Below, piece after piece: positions 1 to 9,214 of a DNA stretch of 64,000 nucleotides (position 1 is the stretch's first letter; every line of letters begins with the position of its first letter). The stretch is from Steroidobacteraceae bacterium (GTDB lineage: Bacteria; Pseudomonadota; Gammaproteobacteria; Steroidobacterales; Steroidobacteraceae), in assembly GCA_017853555.1 (NCBI GenBank), contig JAFMJH010000009.1, positions 17,964 through 81,963 on the forward strand, in the 5' to 3' direction. The position numbers and the translations under genes are program-made. Below the pieces are notes generated by a model, which was not told the DNA's origin, made no database searches, and saw only the letters and a list, made by a program, of their open reading frames with translations.

Positions 1-1
1 C

Positions 2-610
2 GGCGGCGTACGCACGGTCGCGCTCGCCGAAGGTGTGCTGCCGTGGCTGGGCGCACAGCGTGCGCTCGCCGCACCGATCGATCTTTTGCAGGGTGAATTC
101 GCGAGGCCGCGCGGCATGGCGGCCGTCGATCTCGGCCCCTGGCGCGGCGCACTCGTCGCCGCGGCCGCGCTCGCGGTCGTCACGTTGATCGCGGGCGTCG
201 ACACGTGGTGGCGCGCGCGTGCGGCCGAGAGCGCCACCGACGTCGCGTTGCTCGAAGCGGGTCGTGGCGTCTTGCCGCAAGGGACGGAAGCACGCGATGC
301 CGGATCTTTGCTGCGCATCCGCGTAGGCCCCACGCCCTCGCCGGCCGCGCTCGATCGCATCCCCGCGTTGCCGCCGATCGCCGCCGCCATCGCTTCGATG
401 CCGCAGGGCACGGCACGCCTGCGCCAACTCGTGCTCGCGGATGAGCGCGTGGTGTTGTCGCTGACGGTGGCCGATCGCGCCGCACTCGATGCGACCGTCG
501 CCGCACTCGTCGCGCGCGGCTACGCCGCGACGCCCGGTGCCGCGCGTCAAAACGAGGGCAGTCTCGAAGCCGACGTGACGCTCACGACACGCAAACGGGT
601 CGGCACATGA
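2..610 (+). CDS. gspL: Type II secretion protein GspL, C-terminal part (5' end outside window)
   Basis: GspL is the inner-membrane platform protein that links the cytoplasmic GspE ATPase to the periplasmic GspM of the type II secretion system. The reading frame is open from the first base, so the actin-like cytoplasmic domain lies outside; 202 residues are visible. They contain one membrane segment (an Ala/Val/Leu-rich stretch ending in GVDTWW) followed by a small periplasmic domain of about 120 residues, as in the GspL C-terminus. The stop overlaps the start of the next gene (ATGA), and gspM and gspN follow in the usual order. The assignment rests mainly on topology and on this order, since GspL periplasmic sequences are poorly conserved. 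Confidence 0.82.
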   Translation, partial: GGVRTVALAEGVLPWLGAQRALAAPIDLLQGEFARPRGMAAVDLGPWRGALVAAAALAVVTLIAGVDTWWRARAAESATDVALLEAGRGVLPQGTEARDAGSLLRIRVGPTPSPAALDRIPALPPIAAAIASMPQGTARLRQLVLADERVVLSLTVADRAALDATVAALVARGYAATPGAARQNEGSLEADVTLTTRKRVGT

Positions 611-996
611 ACCGCATCCTGATCCTCGCGTCGGTCGCCGCAGTGGCACTGGTCGCCGGTGGCGCGGCGTACTGGTCGGCCGCACGCAGCGCGGCTCGCA
701 CCGCCGAAAAAACCGCATTGCTGGCCGACGTGCGCGCCGGGCGCGCCGACACCAGCACGCGACTGCAGCGCGCGGTGGGCGAGACGGGGCTCGCCGAACG
801 CACCCGCGCCATCGGCGACGCACCCAACGGCATTCTGCGCTTGCGCATCGAGTCGGCGTCGTTCGATGCCGTGATGACGCTGCTCGCACGACTCGACGAA
901 CGCGAAGCCTTGCGACCGAGCGGCGTCGCGATCACAGCCGGGTCCGAATCGGGCCGCGTCGATGCGACGCTGGATTTCGCCGGCGTCACACGCTGA
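607..996 (+). CDS. gspM: Type II secretion protein GspM
   Basis: GspM is a small bitopic inner-membrane protein that pairs with GspL in the secretion platform. The 129 residues start with an N-terminal membrane segment (residues 3-22) and continue into a periplasmic ferredoxin-like region. This is shorter than the usual 150-180 residues. The ATG overlaps the gspL stop by four bases, which indicates translational coupling, and gspN begins nine bases downstream. Identification depends on position, size and topology. Confidence 0.78.
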   Translation: MNRILILASVAAVALVAGGAAYWSAARSAARTAEKTALLADVRAGRADTSTRLQRAVGETGLAERTRAIGDAPNGILRLRIESASFDAVMTLLARLDEREALRPSGVAITAGSESGRVDATLDFAGVTR

Positions 997-1005
997 GCGC
1001 GTGAT

Positions 1006-1755
1006 ATGCGTCGCGCCACGCTCATCGCCCTTACGATCGGTTTGCTGGGCGGCCTGATCGTCTGGCTTCCGGCGCGCTGGATCGCACCGTTGCTCCCTGC
1101 GACGGTGCAATGCGGCGCCTGGCACGGCACCGTATGGCGTGGCGAATGCGCTGCCTTGACGCTCGCCAACGCCCCCTTGGGTCGGGCCGCGTGGAGCCTC
1201 GAACTCGCACCGCTGTGGCGCGCGCAGCTCGCGCTCGACGTCGGGCTCGTGGCGGAACGCAGCGCGCTCTCGGCCCGCATCGAGAGGTCGATCTTCGACA
1301 CCGCTCGCCTCGACCTCCAAGCGTTGCGTCTGCAAGCTACGATCGTCGACTTGCGCCGCATGCTGCCGCAACTGCCGTGGCCCGCGGGCGTCGATGCGAC
1401 GCTCGACGTCGACCTGCCGCAACTCGTGTTGATCAACGGCGTGCCGAGCGCGGCGCGCGGCGGCGGCGCGATCAACGGGCTGCGCCTGCCCGCGCCGCTC
1501 GATCGCTTGCCGACCAACTACGAATGGCACGTTCAACCGGCCAACGGTGATCAACCACCGACGCTCGAACTTGCCGATCGCGGCGGTGAGGTCGAAGTGC
1601 GCGCCACGCTGCGCTACACCCGCCCGCGCGGCTACGAATTGCAGGCACGCTTGCGACCGCGCAGCGACGATCCGCAACTGCAAACCTGGCTGGCGCCGCT
1701 CGGCGCGCGTGCCCCCGATGGGACCTACCAGTACGCGTTGGCGGCAACGTACTGA
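1006..1755 (+). CDS. gspN: Type II secretion protein GspN
   Basis: GspN is an accessory type II secretion component found mainly in gamma- and betaproteobacteria, often last in the operon. The 249-residue product has an N-terminal membrane anchor (residues 5-23, ending LPARW) and a periplasmic domain with the family pattern of GTVWRG near residue 40 followed by an alternating hydrophobic beta-rich region. A GTG five bases upstream is an alternative start. The operon ends here: the next gene converges from the other strand, and the 36-base gap shows no convincing terminator hairpin. Confidence 0.82.
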   Translation: MRRATLIALTIGLLGGLIVWLPARWIAPLLPATVQCGAWHGTVWRGECAALTLANAPLGRAAWSLELAPLWRAQLALDVGLVAERSALSARIERSIFDTARLDLQALRLQATIVDLRRMLPQLPWPAGVDATLDVDLPQLVLINGVPSAARGGGAINGLRLPAPLDRLPTNYEWHVQPANGDQPPTLELADRGGEVEVRATLRYTRPRGYELQARLRPRSDDPQLQTWLAPLGARAPDGTYQYALAATY

Positions 1756-1791
1756 GTCGTACCCTCCACCGATCCGGACGACGGACCCGCG

Positions 1792-4700
1792 CTAGCGACT
1801 CGCATCGGCGATTTCGACGAACGCGCCGAGCAACGGGAAATACAGCGCCGTCCGTACGGGCTCGGGGCCCAGGTGGCGCGCGAATTCGGCATATCGACGC
1901 AACTGCGCCGCATATCGCTCGCGCTGCGCATCCAGAAACGCCTCGAGGTTCGCGCCCTCGTGCGCGCTCGTCTTGTAGTCGATCACCCAGCGCACACCCT
2001 CGTGCACGAACGAACGATCGATCACGATGCTGCTGATCACGCCCTCGTAACTGCCCGTCAACGCCAGCTCGAAGTGATCTTCGACGTGCCGCGACAAGAT
2101 CCATCGCCCGCGCTCGTCGCTCACCGTGCGTTGCAGCGCGCCGATCACGCGCGCGACGCCCGCTGCGAGTTCTGCGCGCGACACGCCCTCGGCTCGCAAG
2201 GCGGCGGCATACGCGGCGCTGCGTTCTTGGATCTGTTCCGGCGTCGGCAGCGACGCGCGACCACCCCAACGCTCGAGCTCGCGATGCACGACGACGCCTG
2301 CGGCCCGCGCGAGCTCGCTCGCGACCGCGAAGTCGAGCACGCGCTCACCGACGAGCTCACCGCTGCTCACCGGCAGACGCGCCGTCGCGATGTTCTTCGG
2401 CCACACCGTGCGCACTCGCGCGGCCGGCAGACGGCGCAAGCTGCGCCCGACCGAGCGCTCGACTGTCTTGGCTTTCGCGCCCGCCGCGGCTGCATCGCCC
2501 CCGTTGGCGTGCCAGGACGCCACGGCATCGACCTCGATCGCCGGCCACAACAACTGCAAGGCCGAGCGTTTGCCGGCGACGAGCTCGCCATCTTTGAACT
2601 GCAGCGCACCGAGACAATGCAACTGTGATCGCGCGCGCGTCGCGGCGACGTAGAGCACGCGCATGCGCTCGCGCAACTCGCGACGTTTTTTGAAGCCTTT
2701 CACGAAGCGTGCGATCGCCGGCGGCGGCGCATCGGCGGCGCGCACCGGCGCAAGCAGCAAACGACGCTGACCTGGCGTGTCGGTCCCGTCCTGCGTGACA
2801 CACTCGACGAAGTCGAGCAACGGCGACGGATCGCTGCGCGGCACGCGGCCCATCCCGGCAAGGATCACGCCGTCGAATTCCAGGCCCTTCGAGCGGTGGA
2901 TGGTCATCACCTGCACCGCATCGTCCGCGGCGTCGCTCGCGGCATACAAGCCGCCGAGCATCCAGTCAAAATCTTCCGGCCCCTGCCAGTCGCCGGCGTC
3001 GATCTCCGCCGCGAGCGCATCGAAGTATCGCCGCGCGTCGGCGAGCGTCGCGACATCGTCGTGACAGGACGGACCGTCGAGCCGCAGCCAGGCGGCTTCG
3101 ACGCGGGTCGCGAGACTCGCGTCGCCGAGCGGATCCCGTCGGCTCTCGTCACCCCAAGGTTCGAACGCCGCAATGAAGCGTTCGAGCGCGGCGCGTCCCT
3201 CGCTCGACAACCGTGCGCGTCGCTCGGCGTCGCACCACAGATCGCGCACTGCCGCCTTCGGCGCGCCATCGACCAACAGCGTGAGGTCGGCGAGACTCAA
3301 TCCGCACCACGGCGCACGCAACACGGCGAGCCACGCCACGCGGTCGCTCGCGCTGTGCAAAGCACGCGTGAGCGCGATCAAATCCTGCACCACCGAGGTT
3401 TCGACCAAGGGCACGAGATCCACGCCCTGCACCGCGATGCCCGCCGCGCGCAGCCCAAGCACGAGTTCGCGCGCATGCGCACGCGCAGCTACCAGCACGG
3501 CAATGCTCGCGCGCGGCTGCTCGCGCCGCAGGTCGCGTACGGCCTCGAGCACCGCCGCCGCTTCGCGCGCCGGATAGTCGGCATCATCCGCAAAAACGTG
3601 CCAGTGCACGCCGGCACGCGGCACCTCGGTCGGCGCGGCGGCCGCCACGCAGGGCAGATACCGCACCGCCCCTTCAACCGGCGCATCCTGCAACGGAAAC
3701 ACGCGCGCAAACGTGCGATTCACGAAATCCACGATGGCCGGTTGCGAACGGAAGTTGTGGGTCAATTCGAGCCGACGGAACCGGATCGCACCCAAACCCT
3801 TGTCGCGCACTTCCAGAAACAACCCGACCTCGGCTTCGCGAAACTGATAGATCGACTGCATCGGATCACCGACCACGAACAGCGTTCGACCGTCGCCCGC
3901 CGCCCAGTCGCGCGTGAGACCGTGCAGCAACTCCAATTGATCGAGCGACGTGTCCTGGAACTCGTCGACCAGCAAGTGACGCAAGGTCTCGCCTTGGTGA
4001 AGGATCATCTCCGACCCCGGCTCCCCGCTGCTCACCAGCGTGCGCGCGGCCGTGGCGATCTCGATGTAATCGGCGCGCCCGGTCTCGTTGAACCGATGCA
4101 CCAACTGAACCGCCGTGTAACGCAACAACTGCAGCAAAGAATCGAGTGTCGCCGCGCCTTCGGCGTCCAGAGTTTCGTCGGGCAAATCACGCAGCGCGAG
4201 CAAGACTTCATGGACCTGCGGCGCCTCGCGCAACGACTTCAGCCAGGCTTCCATGCGCAACTTCGGTTCGGTTTTCGCGACGAAGCCCATGCGTATGTCC
4301 ACGCGCGCACGGATCACCGGATCGGAGGCGTCTTTCGTCAATGCAAAGCGCGCCAGGGCGCGCAAACTTTTGGGTGTGGTCGATGCCTCGGCACCGGCGA
4401 TGTACTCGGCCTCCCGGTCGCGCCCGTCGTTGCGCAACTGGGTGATGGCGTGCGCCGCGAGCGCCTGACCCGCGGCGATGCGAACCGCCCCCAACACCTG
4501 CACGGCCGCAGCCGCCGTCTCGTCGCACACGGCGCGCAGATTGCGCTCGACCAGCGCCTGCAACTCCGGCGGGCCGTGCTTGATGAGCGGACGCAACCAA
4601 CGCGCGCGCGTCGCGAGCATCTCGGCGAGCAATTGTTCGGCGCGCTCCCAGGAATTGCCGAGGTGTCGCAGCACCCGATCGCTGTGCGCGCACAACTCGG

Positions 4701-5190
4701 AGTCGTCTTCGGCATCGAGCAAGGCAGCACGCGCTGCCTCGCGATGCAGGCGCTGCGGATGTTCGGCGACGTCCATCGCACCCAAACCCCGCGCGCCGAT
4801 CGGCGCAGCCACCGCGAACTGCCGATTCAGACCGTCTATGGTCATGATCCGCAAACGCGACGGATTGTCGCGCAGCTGCCAACCGCGCGCCTCGGCATGC
4901 GCGGCCGCGGCGCGTGCGAACTCGCGCGTCGCGGCATGCACGGCGTCACGCGGTGCGTTCTCGGCCTCGGCATCGGCGAGTGCGGCGACGATGCGCGTGC
5001 GCATTTCGGCCGCCGCTTTGCGCGTGAAGGTCAGCGCGAGCACGGCCTCGGGCGCATCCACCGTCGCCAGCAGTGCGAGAAAGCGTTGCGTGAGGATGGT
5101 CGTCTTGCCCGAGCCCGCGGGCGCCTGCAAGACGATCGACTCGCGCACGTCGAGCGCCGCGCGTCGCGCTTCGGCGTCGGACAGACTCAC
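1792..5190 (-). CDS. AddA-like UvrD-type helicase/nuclease
   Basis: Superfamily 1A DNA helicase fused to a C-terminal PD-(D/E)XK nuclease, of the type that processes double-strand breaks with an AddB-like partner. Walker A is at residues 23-31 (APAGSGKTT), the TFTRKAAAEMR motif follows, then the Walker B/helicase motif VDEFQDT, GDPMQSIYQFREA, and late helicase motifs MTIHRSKGLEF and YVAATRAR. The C-terminus carries VIDYKTS and a downstream Q-x3-Y (AQLRRY), as in RecB/AddA nucleases. I chose a GTG start whose last two bases overlap the TGA of the upstream AddB-like gene (GTGA); a longer frame exists but begins inside that gene. At 1132 residues it fits the family. It forms a two-gene unit with the next gene, probably co-transcribed with alaA. 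Confidence 0.88.
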   Translation of the reverse strand: MSLSDAEARRAALDVRESIVLQAPAGSGKTTILTQRFLALLATVDAPEAVLALTFTRKAAAEMRTRIVAALADAEAENAPRDAVHAATREFARAAAAHAEARGWQLRDNPSRLRIMTIDGLNRQFAVAAPIGARGLGAMDVAEHPQRLHREAARAALLDAEDDSELCAHSDRVLRHLGNSWERAEQLLAEMLATRARWLRPLIKHGPPELQALVERNLRAVCDETAAAAVQVLGAVRIAAGQALAAHAITQLRNDGRDREAEYIAGAEASTTPKSLRALARFALTKDASDPVIRARVDIRMGFVAKTEPKLRMEAWLKSLREAPQVHEVLLALRDLPDETLDAEGAATLDSLLQLLRYTAVQLVHRFNETGRADYIEIATAARTLVSSGEPGSEMILHQGETLRHLLVDEFQDTSLDQLELLHGLTRDWAAGDGRTLFVVGDPMQSIYQFREAEVGLFLEVRDKGLGAIRFRRLELTHNFRSQPAIVDFVNRTFARVFPLQDAPVEGAVRYLPCVAAAAPTEVPRAGVHWHVFADDADYPAREAAAVLEAVRDLRREQPRASIAVLVAARAHARELVLGLRAAGIAVQGVDLVPLVETSVVQDLIALTRALHSASDRVAWLAVLRAPWCGLSLADLTLLVDGAPKAAVRDLWCDAERRARLSSEGRAALERFIAAFEPWGDESRRDPLGDASLATRVEAAWLRLDGPSCHDDVATLADARRYFDALAAEIDAGDWQGPEDFDWMLGGLYAASDAADDAVQVMTIHRSKGLEFDGVILAGMGRVPRSDPSPLLDFVECVTQDGTDTPGQRRLLLAPVRAADAPPPAIARFVKGFKKRRELRERMRVLYVAATRARSQLHCLGALQFKDGELVAGKRSALQLLWPAIEVDAVASWHANGGDAAAAGAKAKTVERSVGRSLRRLPAARVRTVWPKNIATARLPVSSGELVGERVLDFAVASELARAAGVVVHRELERWGGRASLPTPEQIQERSAAYAAALRAEGVSRAELAAGVARVIGALQRTVSDERGRWILSRHVEDHFELALTGSYEGVISSIVIDRSFVHEGVRWVIDYKTSAHEGANLEAFLDAQRERYAAQLRRYAEFARHLGPEPVRTALYFPLLGAFVEIADASR

Positions 5191-7793
5191 TCGAACTCCT
5201 CCGCGTCCTCGTCGTCGGACGCCTCGAGCGGTACGGATTCGAGTCGTCGACACAGCGCCGTGAGCTCGCAGTGCTCGCAGGCTTTTTTGAGCGGGTCGAC
5301 GGCGGCCTCGCCTTGCGCGAGCGCTTGAGCGAGGCGCTGCAAGTGCGCGGTGTACTGGGCGCGAAATTCTTCCCAGTCACCCACGTCCTCACGCGCGCCG
5401 AAGATGCCGTCTTGCGCCGCGACGGCACGATAACCCGGGTGACGTTCCGAATAATGCAGGTTGCCGAAGCCCGCGACCTGCTCTCCCCCTTGCTCGAGAG
5501 CGAGCGCATAGGTGAAGAGCTGCACGGCGTCGGCACGTTCACCCGAAAAGTCGAGCTTCTTGTTCTGCGACGATTTGTAGTCGATCACGACGTACCGACC
5601 GTCGTCGAGTCGGTCGATGCGATCGATGCGCAACGACAAAGAAATTCCGGCGATCGTGAGCTCGCGTACGCGCTCGACCGCCGCCACGGTGAAGGCGCCG
5701 CGCGCCAGTTCGGCCGACATGCAGCCCAGGATCAAACTGCCAAGTCGCGCGCGCTCGCGCAGCAAGGCACGCGCGGCGAGCGGATCGCGCACCGAAGCCG
5801 AACCGAGACGGACGCTCTCGAGTGCCGCATCGAGCTTGCGCTGCAACTCCGCCGGATCGAGCCTCGCCAAGTCGGCGGAGCCGCCGATCGACGGCCAAAA
5901 ATTCTCCAACACGCCGTGCAACAGCCGGCCACGCTCGAGCGCACTGACTCCCGGCTCCCAACTCTCGCGCGGCTCTCGCGCAAGCCGCGTGCGCACGTAG
6001 GATTGGAACGGACAGGCGTTCTGGCGTTCGAGCGCACGCGAGCCGCCGGACAAGGGCGTGCTCGCAGCCCAGGCAAGACCACGCTCGTCGACGCAGCGCT
6101 CGAAATGCAACGGCTGCTGCGCCCGCAACGACTGCGCGAGATGCGGCGCATCGCTCAGCGCACGAGGTCGAGGTTCGTCGATGGTGAGCAATACCGAAGG
6201 CGCGAGCGTCGTCTCGCCATCCGCGCGCTGCCAGGAGTACACCACGTCAGTTGCGCTCTGCCGCAGAACGCGCATGAAATCGCGCGCCGCGGCGAGCCTC
6301 GCGACCGGATTCGCCGCCGCGACGCCCGCACTGCGCTGCAGAGGCCAAGGCACGAACGGGTCGAGTCGCGCAGGCTCCGGCCATCGATCCGCTTGCAGGC
6401 TCGCGAACCAGATGCCGTCGTAGAGGGCAACCGGATGATCGAGTGACGACGTGACCGTCACCGCAACGTCGCCGAGCGAAGGCGCAAAATATTCGCGCCG
6501 CGCAAGCGCCGTCAGCACATCGACGAGTTCGATGACCGACTCGCGCGTACCACGCCCGCGCGTACCGAGCACGGCAGGCAACGACTCGAGCAAACGCGCG
6601 AATGCCGCTCTCGCCTGCTGCGCCGCCGAATCGTCACGACCACCGGCGTCCCAACCGGCGGCCGCAAGTGCCGCCGCGATGCGCAACGAAGGCGGCGCGT
6701 CGCGATGCAAGGCTTCGTGCGCCGCCGCAAGACGCGCGAGACTCGCGGTCAACGCTGCAAAATCGCCACTCTCGCCCGCGGCCGCCTGCAGCGTGCGCAC
6801 GATGTCCCCCGAGTCGATGCGCACGATCGAACCCCGGCGCAGTTCATCGGCGACGCGATTGCGGGCGCTGGTCGCATCCGGCCAGTACGCGGCTTCGAAC
6901 ATGCGCGCGATCTGCGTACGCTCGGTCGGTCGCGACAGGCACTGCAGCAAATCGAGCGCGGCGGCGACCTCGGCCGCATCGGCCAACGGCTGCCCGCCTT
7001 CGAACGCATGCACCGCGACGCCCGCCTCGCCGGCCAACACGCGCGGCTGCAATCGTTCGCGCAAGCTGCGCTCCAAAGCATGTCGCACCGCGGCGCCCGG
7101 CGGCACGATGACCAGCAGACGTGCCGACGGATCGCGCGTGAGCCAAGCCGCCGACCAGCTCGCGATGTCGGCGTACTCGCCCGCCGGATCGTCGGCGGCA
7201 TGCAGGCGCGGTGTCGCCGCCGCACCGGACGGCACGCCCTCGACACTCAAGCCGAGCGCGTGCAAGGCGGGGCTGATCTCGACGCCGACGATCAAAGGGC
7301 GCTGCGCCGGTGCCCAGCCCGCCGTCACGAGACGCGCAGCCACGTCGAAACTCGCCATCGCATCCTGCGCGGCGGCGCGCCGGCGCAGTTCGACGATCCC
7401 CTCGGCCAGCCACTGCGACTCCAGCGCCACATCGTCGGCGATCGCCGCTTCGGAAATTCGATAGTCGGCCACCAAAGCCGCGGCGCGCTGCAACGCATCG
7501 GCGAGCGCGTCGGCCGACAGGTCCGCACGTTCGACACACCACGTGGCTGCGATGTCACGCCACAGCAACCACTCTTCGTGGGGCGACAGCACGCGCGGCA
7601 GGCCGGCTTCGATGGCTCCGCGCGCGAGCCAGGCCGACACCGACAAGACGCTCGGGGTGCGCCAGACGCGCTGCGTCGCATGCTTGCGCGCCGCGACAGC
7701 CAGACGCACGGCCGCGGCACGTTGACGCGTCGGCACGAGCACGGTGCCGCCCGCTTCGAGGAATGAACTTATTTCTTCAGAAAGAGTTATCAA
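5187..7793 (-). CDS. AddB-like DNA repair nuclease with Fe-S cysteines
   Basis: Partner of the AddA-like helicase; resembles the roughly 900-residue probable DNA repair protein family related to AddB. The C-terminal nuclease domain shows RIDRID near residue 724 and VIDYKSS with D738 and K740. Four cysteines (C594, then C839, C842 and C848 in a C-x2-C-x5-C pattern) match the split 4Fe-4S staple known from AddB. The N-terminal region is helicase-like, but the Walker A loop is degraded (a VPTRQRA stretch). The only start in this frame after the upstream stop is TTG, with no clear Shine-Dalgarno sequence, in a locally AT-rich stretch. Role: inferred recombinational repair. Confidence 0.82.
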   Translation of the reverse strand: MITLSEEISSFLEAGGTVLVPTRQRAAAVRLAVAARKHATQRVWRTPSVLSVSAWLARGAIEAGLPRVLSPHEEWLLWRDIAATWCVERADLSADALADALQRAAALVADYRISEAAIADDVALESQWLAEGIVELRRRAAAQDAMASFDVAARLVTAGWAPAQRPLIVGVEISPALHALGLSVEGVPSGAAATPRLHAADDPAGEYADIASWSAAWLTRDPSARLLVIVPPGAAVRHALERSLRERLQPRVLAGEAGVAVHAFEGGQPLADAAEVAAALDLLQCLSRPTERTQIARMFEAAYWPDATSARNRVADELRRGSIVRIDSGDIVRTLQAAAGESGDFAALTASLARLAAAHEALHRDAPPSLRIAAALAAAGWDAGGRDDSAAQQARAAFARLLESLPAVLGTRGRGTRESVIELVDVLTALARREYFAPSLGDVAVTVTSSLDHPVALYDGIWFASLQADRWPEPARLDPFVPWPLQRSAGVAAANPVARLAAARDFMRVLRQSATDVVYSWQRADGETTLAPSVLLTIDEPRPRALSDAPHLAQSLRAQQPLHFERCVDERGLAWAASTPLSGGSRALERQNACPFQSYVRTRLAREPRESWEPGVSALERGRLLHGVLENFWPSIGGSADLARLDPAELQRKLDAALESVRLGSASVRDPLAARALLRERARLGSLILGCMSAELARGAFTVAAVERVRELTIAGISLSLRIDRIDRLDDGRYVVIDYKSSQNKKLDFSGERADAVQLFTYALALEQGGEQVAGFGNLHYSERHPGYRAVAAQDGIFGAREDVGDWEEFRAQYTAHLQRLAQALAQGEAAVDPLKKACEHCELTALCRRLESVPLEASDDEDAEEFE

Positions 7794-7819
7794 TCAATGG
7801 ATTGCATTGATTACTTGAA

Positions 7820-9094
7820 TTATTTTCTGAAGCGCTGGCCGGCTTCCACCACCGTGCCGGCCCGAGCCGGTCGGCTCGCGTATTCGCTCAACAACTCGCC
7901 CATGCGCGCGAACACGGTCTTGAGCGTCGCCGCGTCGGGCAAGTTGGTGATGCGGAAATGGTCGTTGTAACCGACGTTGAAGCTGACGCCCGGCGCGACC
8001 AGCACGTGCTTGCGCTCGAGCAGTTCGAGCGCGAATTCCTGGTCGTCGAACGCCGGCACGCGTTCACGGTCGATACCCACGAACGCGTACAACGCGCCGT
8101 CGGGTTTCTGCAGCCGAAACACCGGGTTGCTCGCGACGCTCTCGAGGATCACCCGCCGCGATTCGTACAAACGTCCGCCGGGCGCGGTCAGCTCGCGAAT
8201 ACTTTGATAACCCCCGAGCGCGGTCTGCACGGCCCATTGGCCGGCGACGTTGCTGCACAGACGCAGCGAGGCGAGCAGCTCGAGGCCTTCCAGAAACTCG
8301 CGCGCCACCGACAATTTGCCAGAGATGACGGCCCAACCGACGCGATATCCGCAGGCGCGATACACCTTCGAAAGTCCCGCCATGGTCACGCACATCGTGT
8401 CGTGGACCAAGGTCGCCATCGGCACGAACTGCGCACCGTCGTAGACGATCTGATCGTAGATTTCGTCCGCGAACACGACCAGGCCGTGCCGCTCTGCGAG
8501 TCGGGCCATGGCTTCCAGAACGGGTCGCGGATACACCGCGCCGGTGGGATTGTTGGGGTTCACTACCACGATCGCACGGGTGCGCGGCGTGATGAGCGCG
8601 GCGAGCTCTTCGGGGTCCGGAACGAAACCGTTCTCGGGACGGCAGGGATAATGCACCGCACGACCGCGATTGAGATTCACCGCCGCCGTCCACAATGGGT
8701 AGTCGGGGCTCGGCACGAGCACCTCGTCGCCCGGGTTCAACAAGGCGCGCAGCGACATGTCGATCAACTCGCTCACGCCGTTGCCGATGAACACTTCTTC
8801 GGCGGTGACGCCGCTCACGCCCCGCGCCTGCTGCTGCATCACCACCGCTTCGCGCGCCGGGAAGATGCCCTTCTGGTGCACGTAGCCTTCGCTGGCCTCG
8901 AAGTTCTCGATGATGGCGCGACGCATGGTCTCGGGCGTCCGAAAACCGAACACCGCCGGGTTGCCGATGTTGAGCGAGATGATCTCGAAGCCCTTGCGGG
9001 CAAGCTCATGGGCGCGACGGGCGAGCTTGCCACGAATCTCGTAGCGCACATTGTGCAAGGTCTCGCTGGTCACCATCATGCGATCGACGCTCAT
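7820..9094 (-). CDS. alaA: Alanine aminotransferase AlaA-type (PLP-dependent)
   Basis: Class I/II aminotransferase that makes alanine from pyruvate and glutamate. The 424-residue protein aligns closely by eye with E. coli AlaA: YEIRG near the N-terminus, SLNIGNPA, FIGNGVSELI, VPSPDYPLWTAAV, VVNPNNPTGAVY, FADEIYD and the cofactor lysine K243 in AGLSKVYR, then LGGYQSI and TPGGRLYE. A GAGGATT Shine-Dalgarno lies before the first ATG; ATGs at residues 6 and 7 are alternatives. It is followed after 26 bases by the AddB-like gene and has no metabolic link to it that I can see. Confidence 0.9.
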   Translation of the reverse strand: MSVDRMMVTSETLHNVRYEIRGKLARRAHELARKGFEIISLNIGNPAVFGFRTPETMRRAIIENFEASEGYVHQKGIFPAREAVVMQQQARGVSGVTAEEVFIGNGVSELIDMSLRALLNPGDEVLVPSPDYPLWTAAVNLNRGRAVHYPCRPENGFVPDPEELAALITPRTRAIVVVNPNNPTGAVYPRPVLEAMARLAERHGLVVFADEIYDQIVYDGAQFVPMATLVHDTMCVTMAGLSKVYRACGYRVGWAVISGKLSVAREFLEGLELLASLRLCSNVAGQWAVQTALGGYQSIRELTAPGGRLYESRRVILESVASNPVFRLQKPDGALYAFVGIDRERVPAFDDQEFALELLERKHVLVAPGVSFNVGYNDHFRITNLPDAATLKTVFARMGELLSEYASRPARAGTVVEAGQRFRK

Positions 9095-9157
9095 CGCTCG
9101 AATCCTCGGCGGCCGAAATGGCCGATTTGCCGTGCAGGATACCGCTTTTCCGGCCTG

Positions 9158-9186
9158 AAAACGAAAGACCCGCCGAAGCGGGTCTT
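9158..9186 (-). terminator. Intrinsic terminator after the cupin operon
   Basis: A perfect nine-base stem (AAGACCCGC with GCGGGTCTT) closes a TTCG tetraloop, read on the minus strand. It is followed by TCGTTTTC. It sits between the cupin stop and the alaA start, so it would end transcription of the cupin operon before alaA. Confidence 0.75.
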
Positions 9187-9214
9187 CCGTCGCTGCGCTG
9201 CACGCAAAAGAAAC

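Noticed and set aside
2896..5328. Long plus-strand frame opposite the AddA-like gene
   Set aside because: It is antisense to a gene with clear helicase motifs and shows an Arg/His-rich low-complexity composition typical of GC-rich shadow frames.
1792..7793. AddA/AddB-like pair as an antiphage defence island
   Set aside because: No other defence genes adjoin it, and the pair fits chromosomal recombinational repair.
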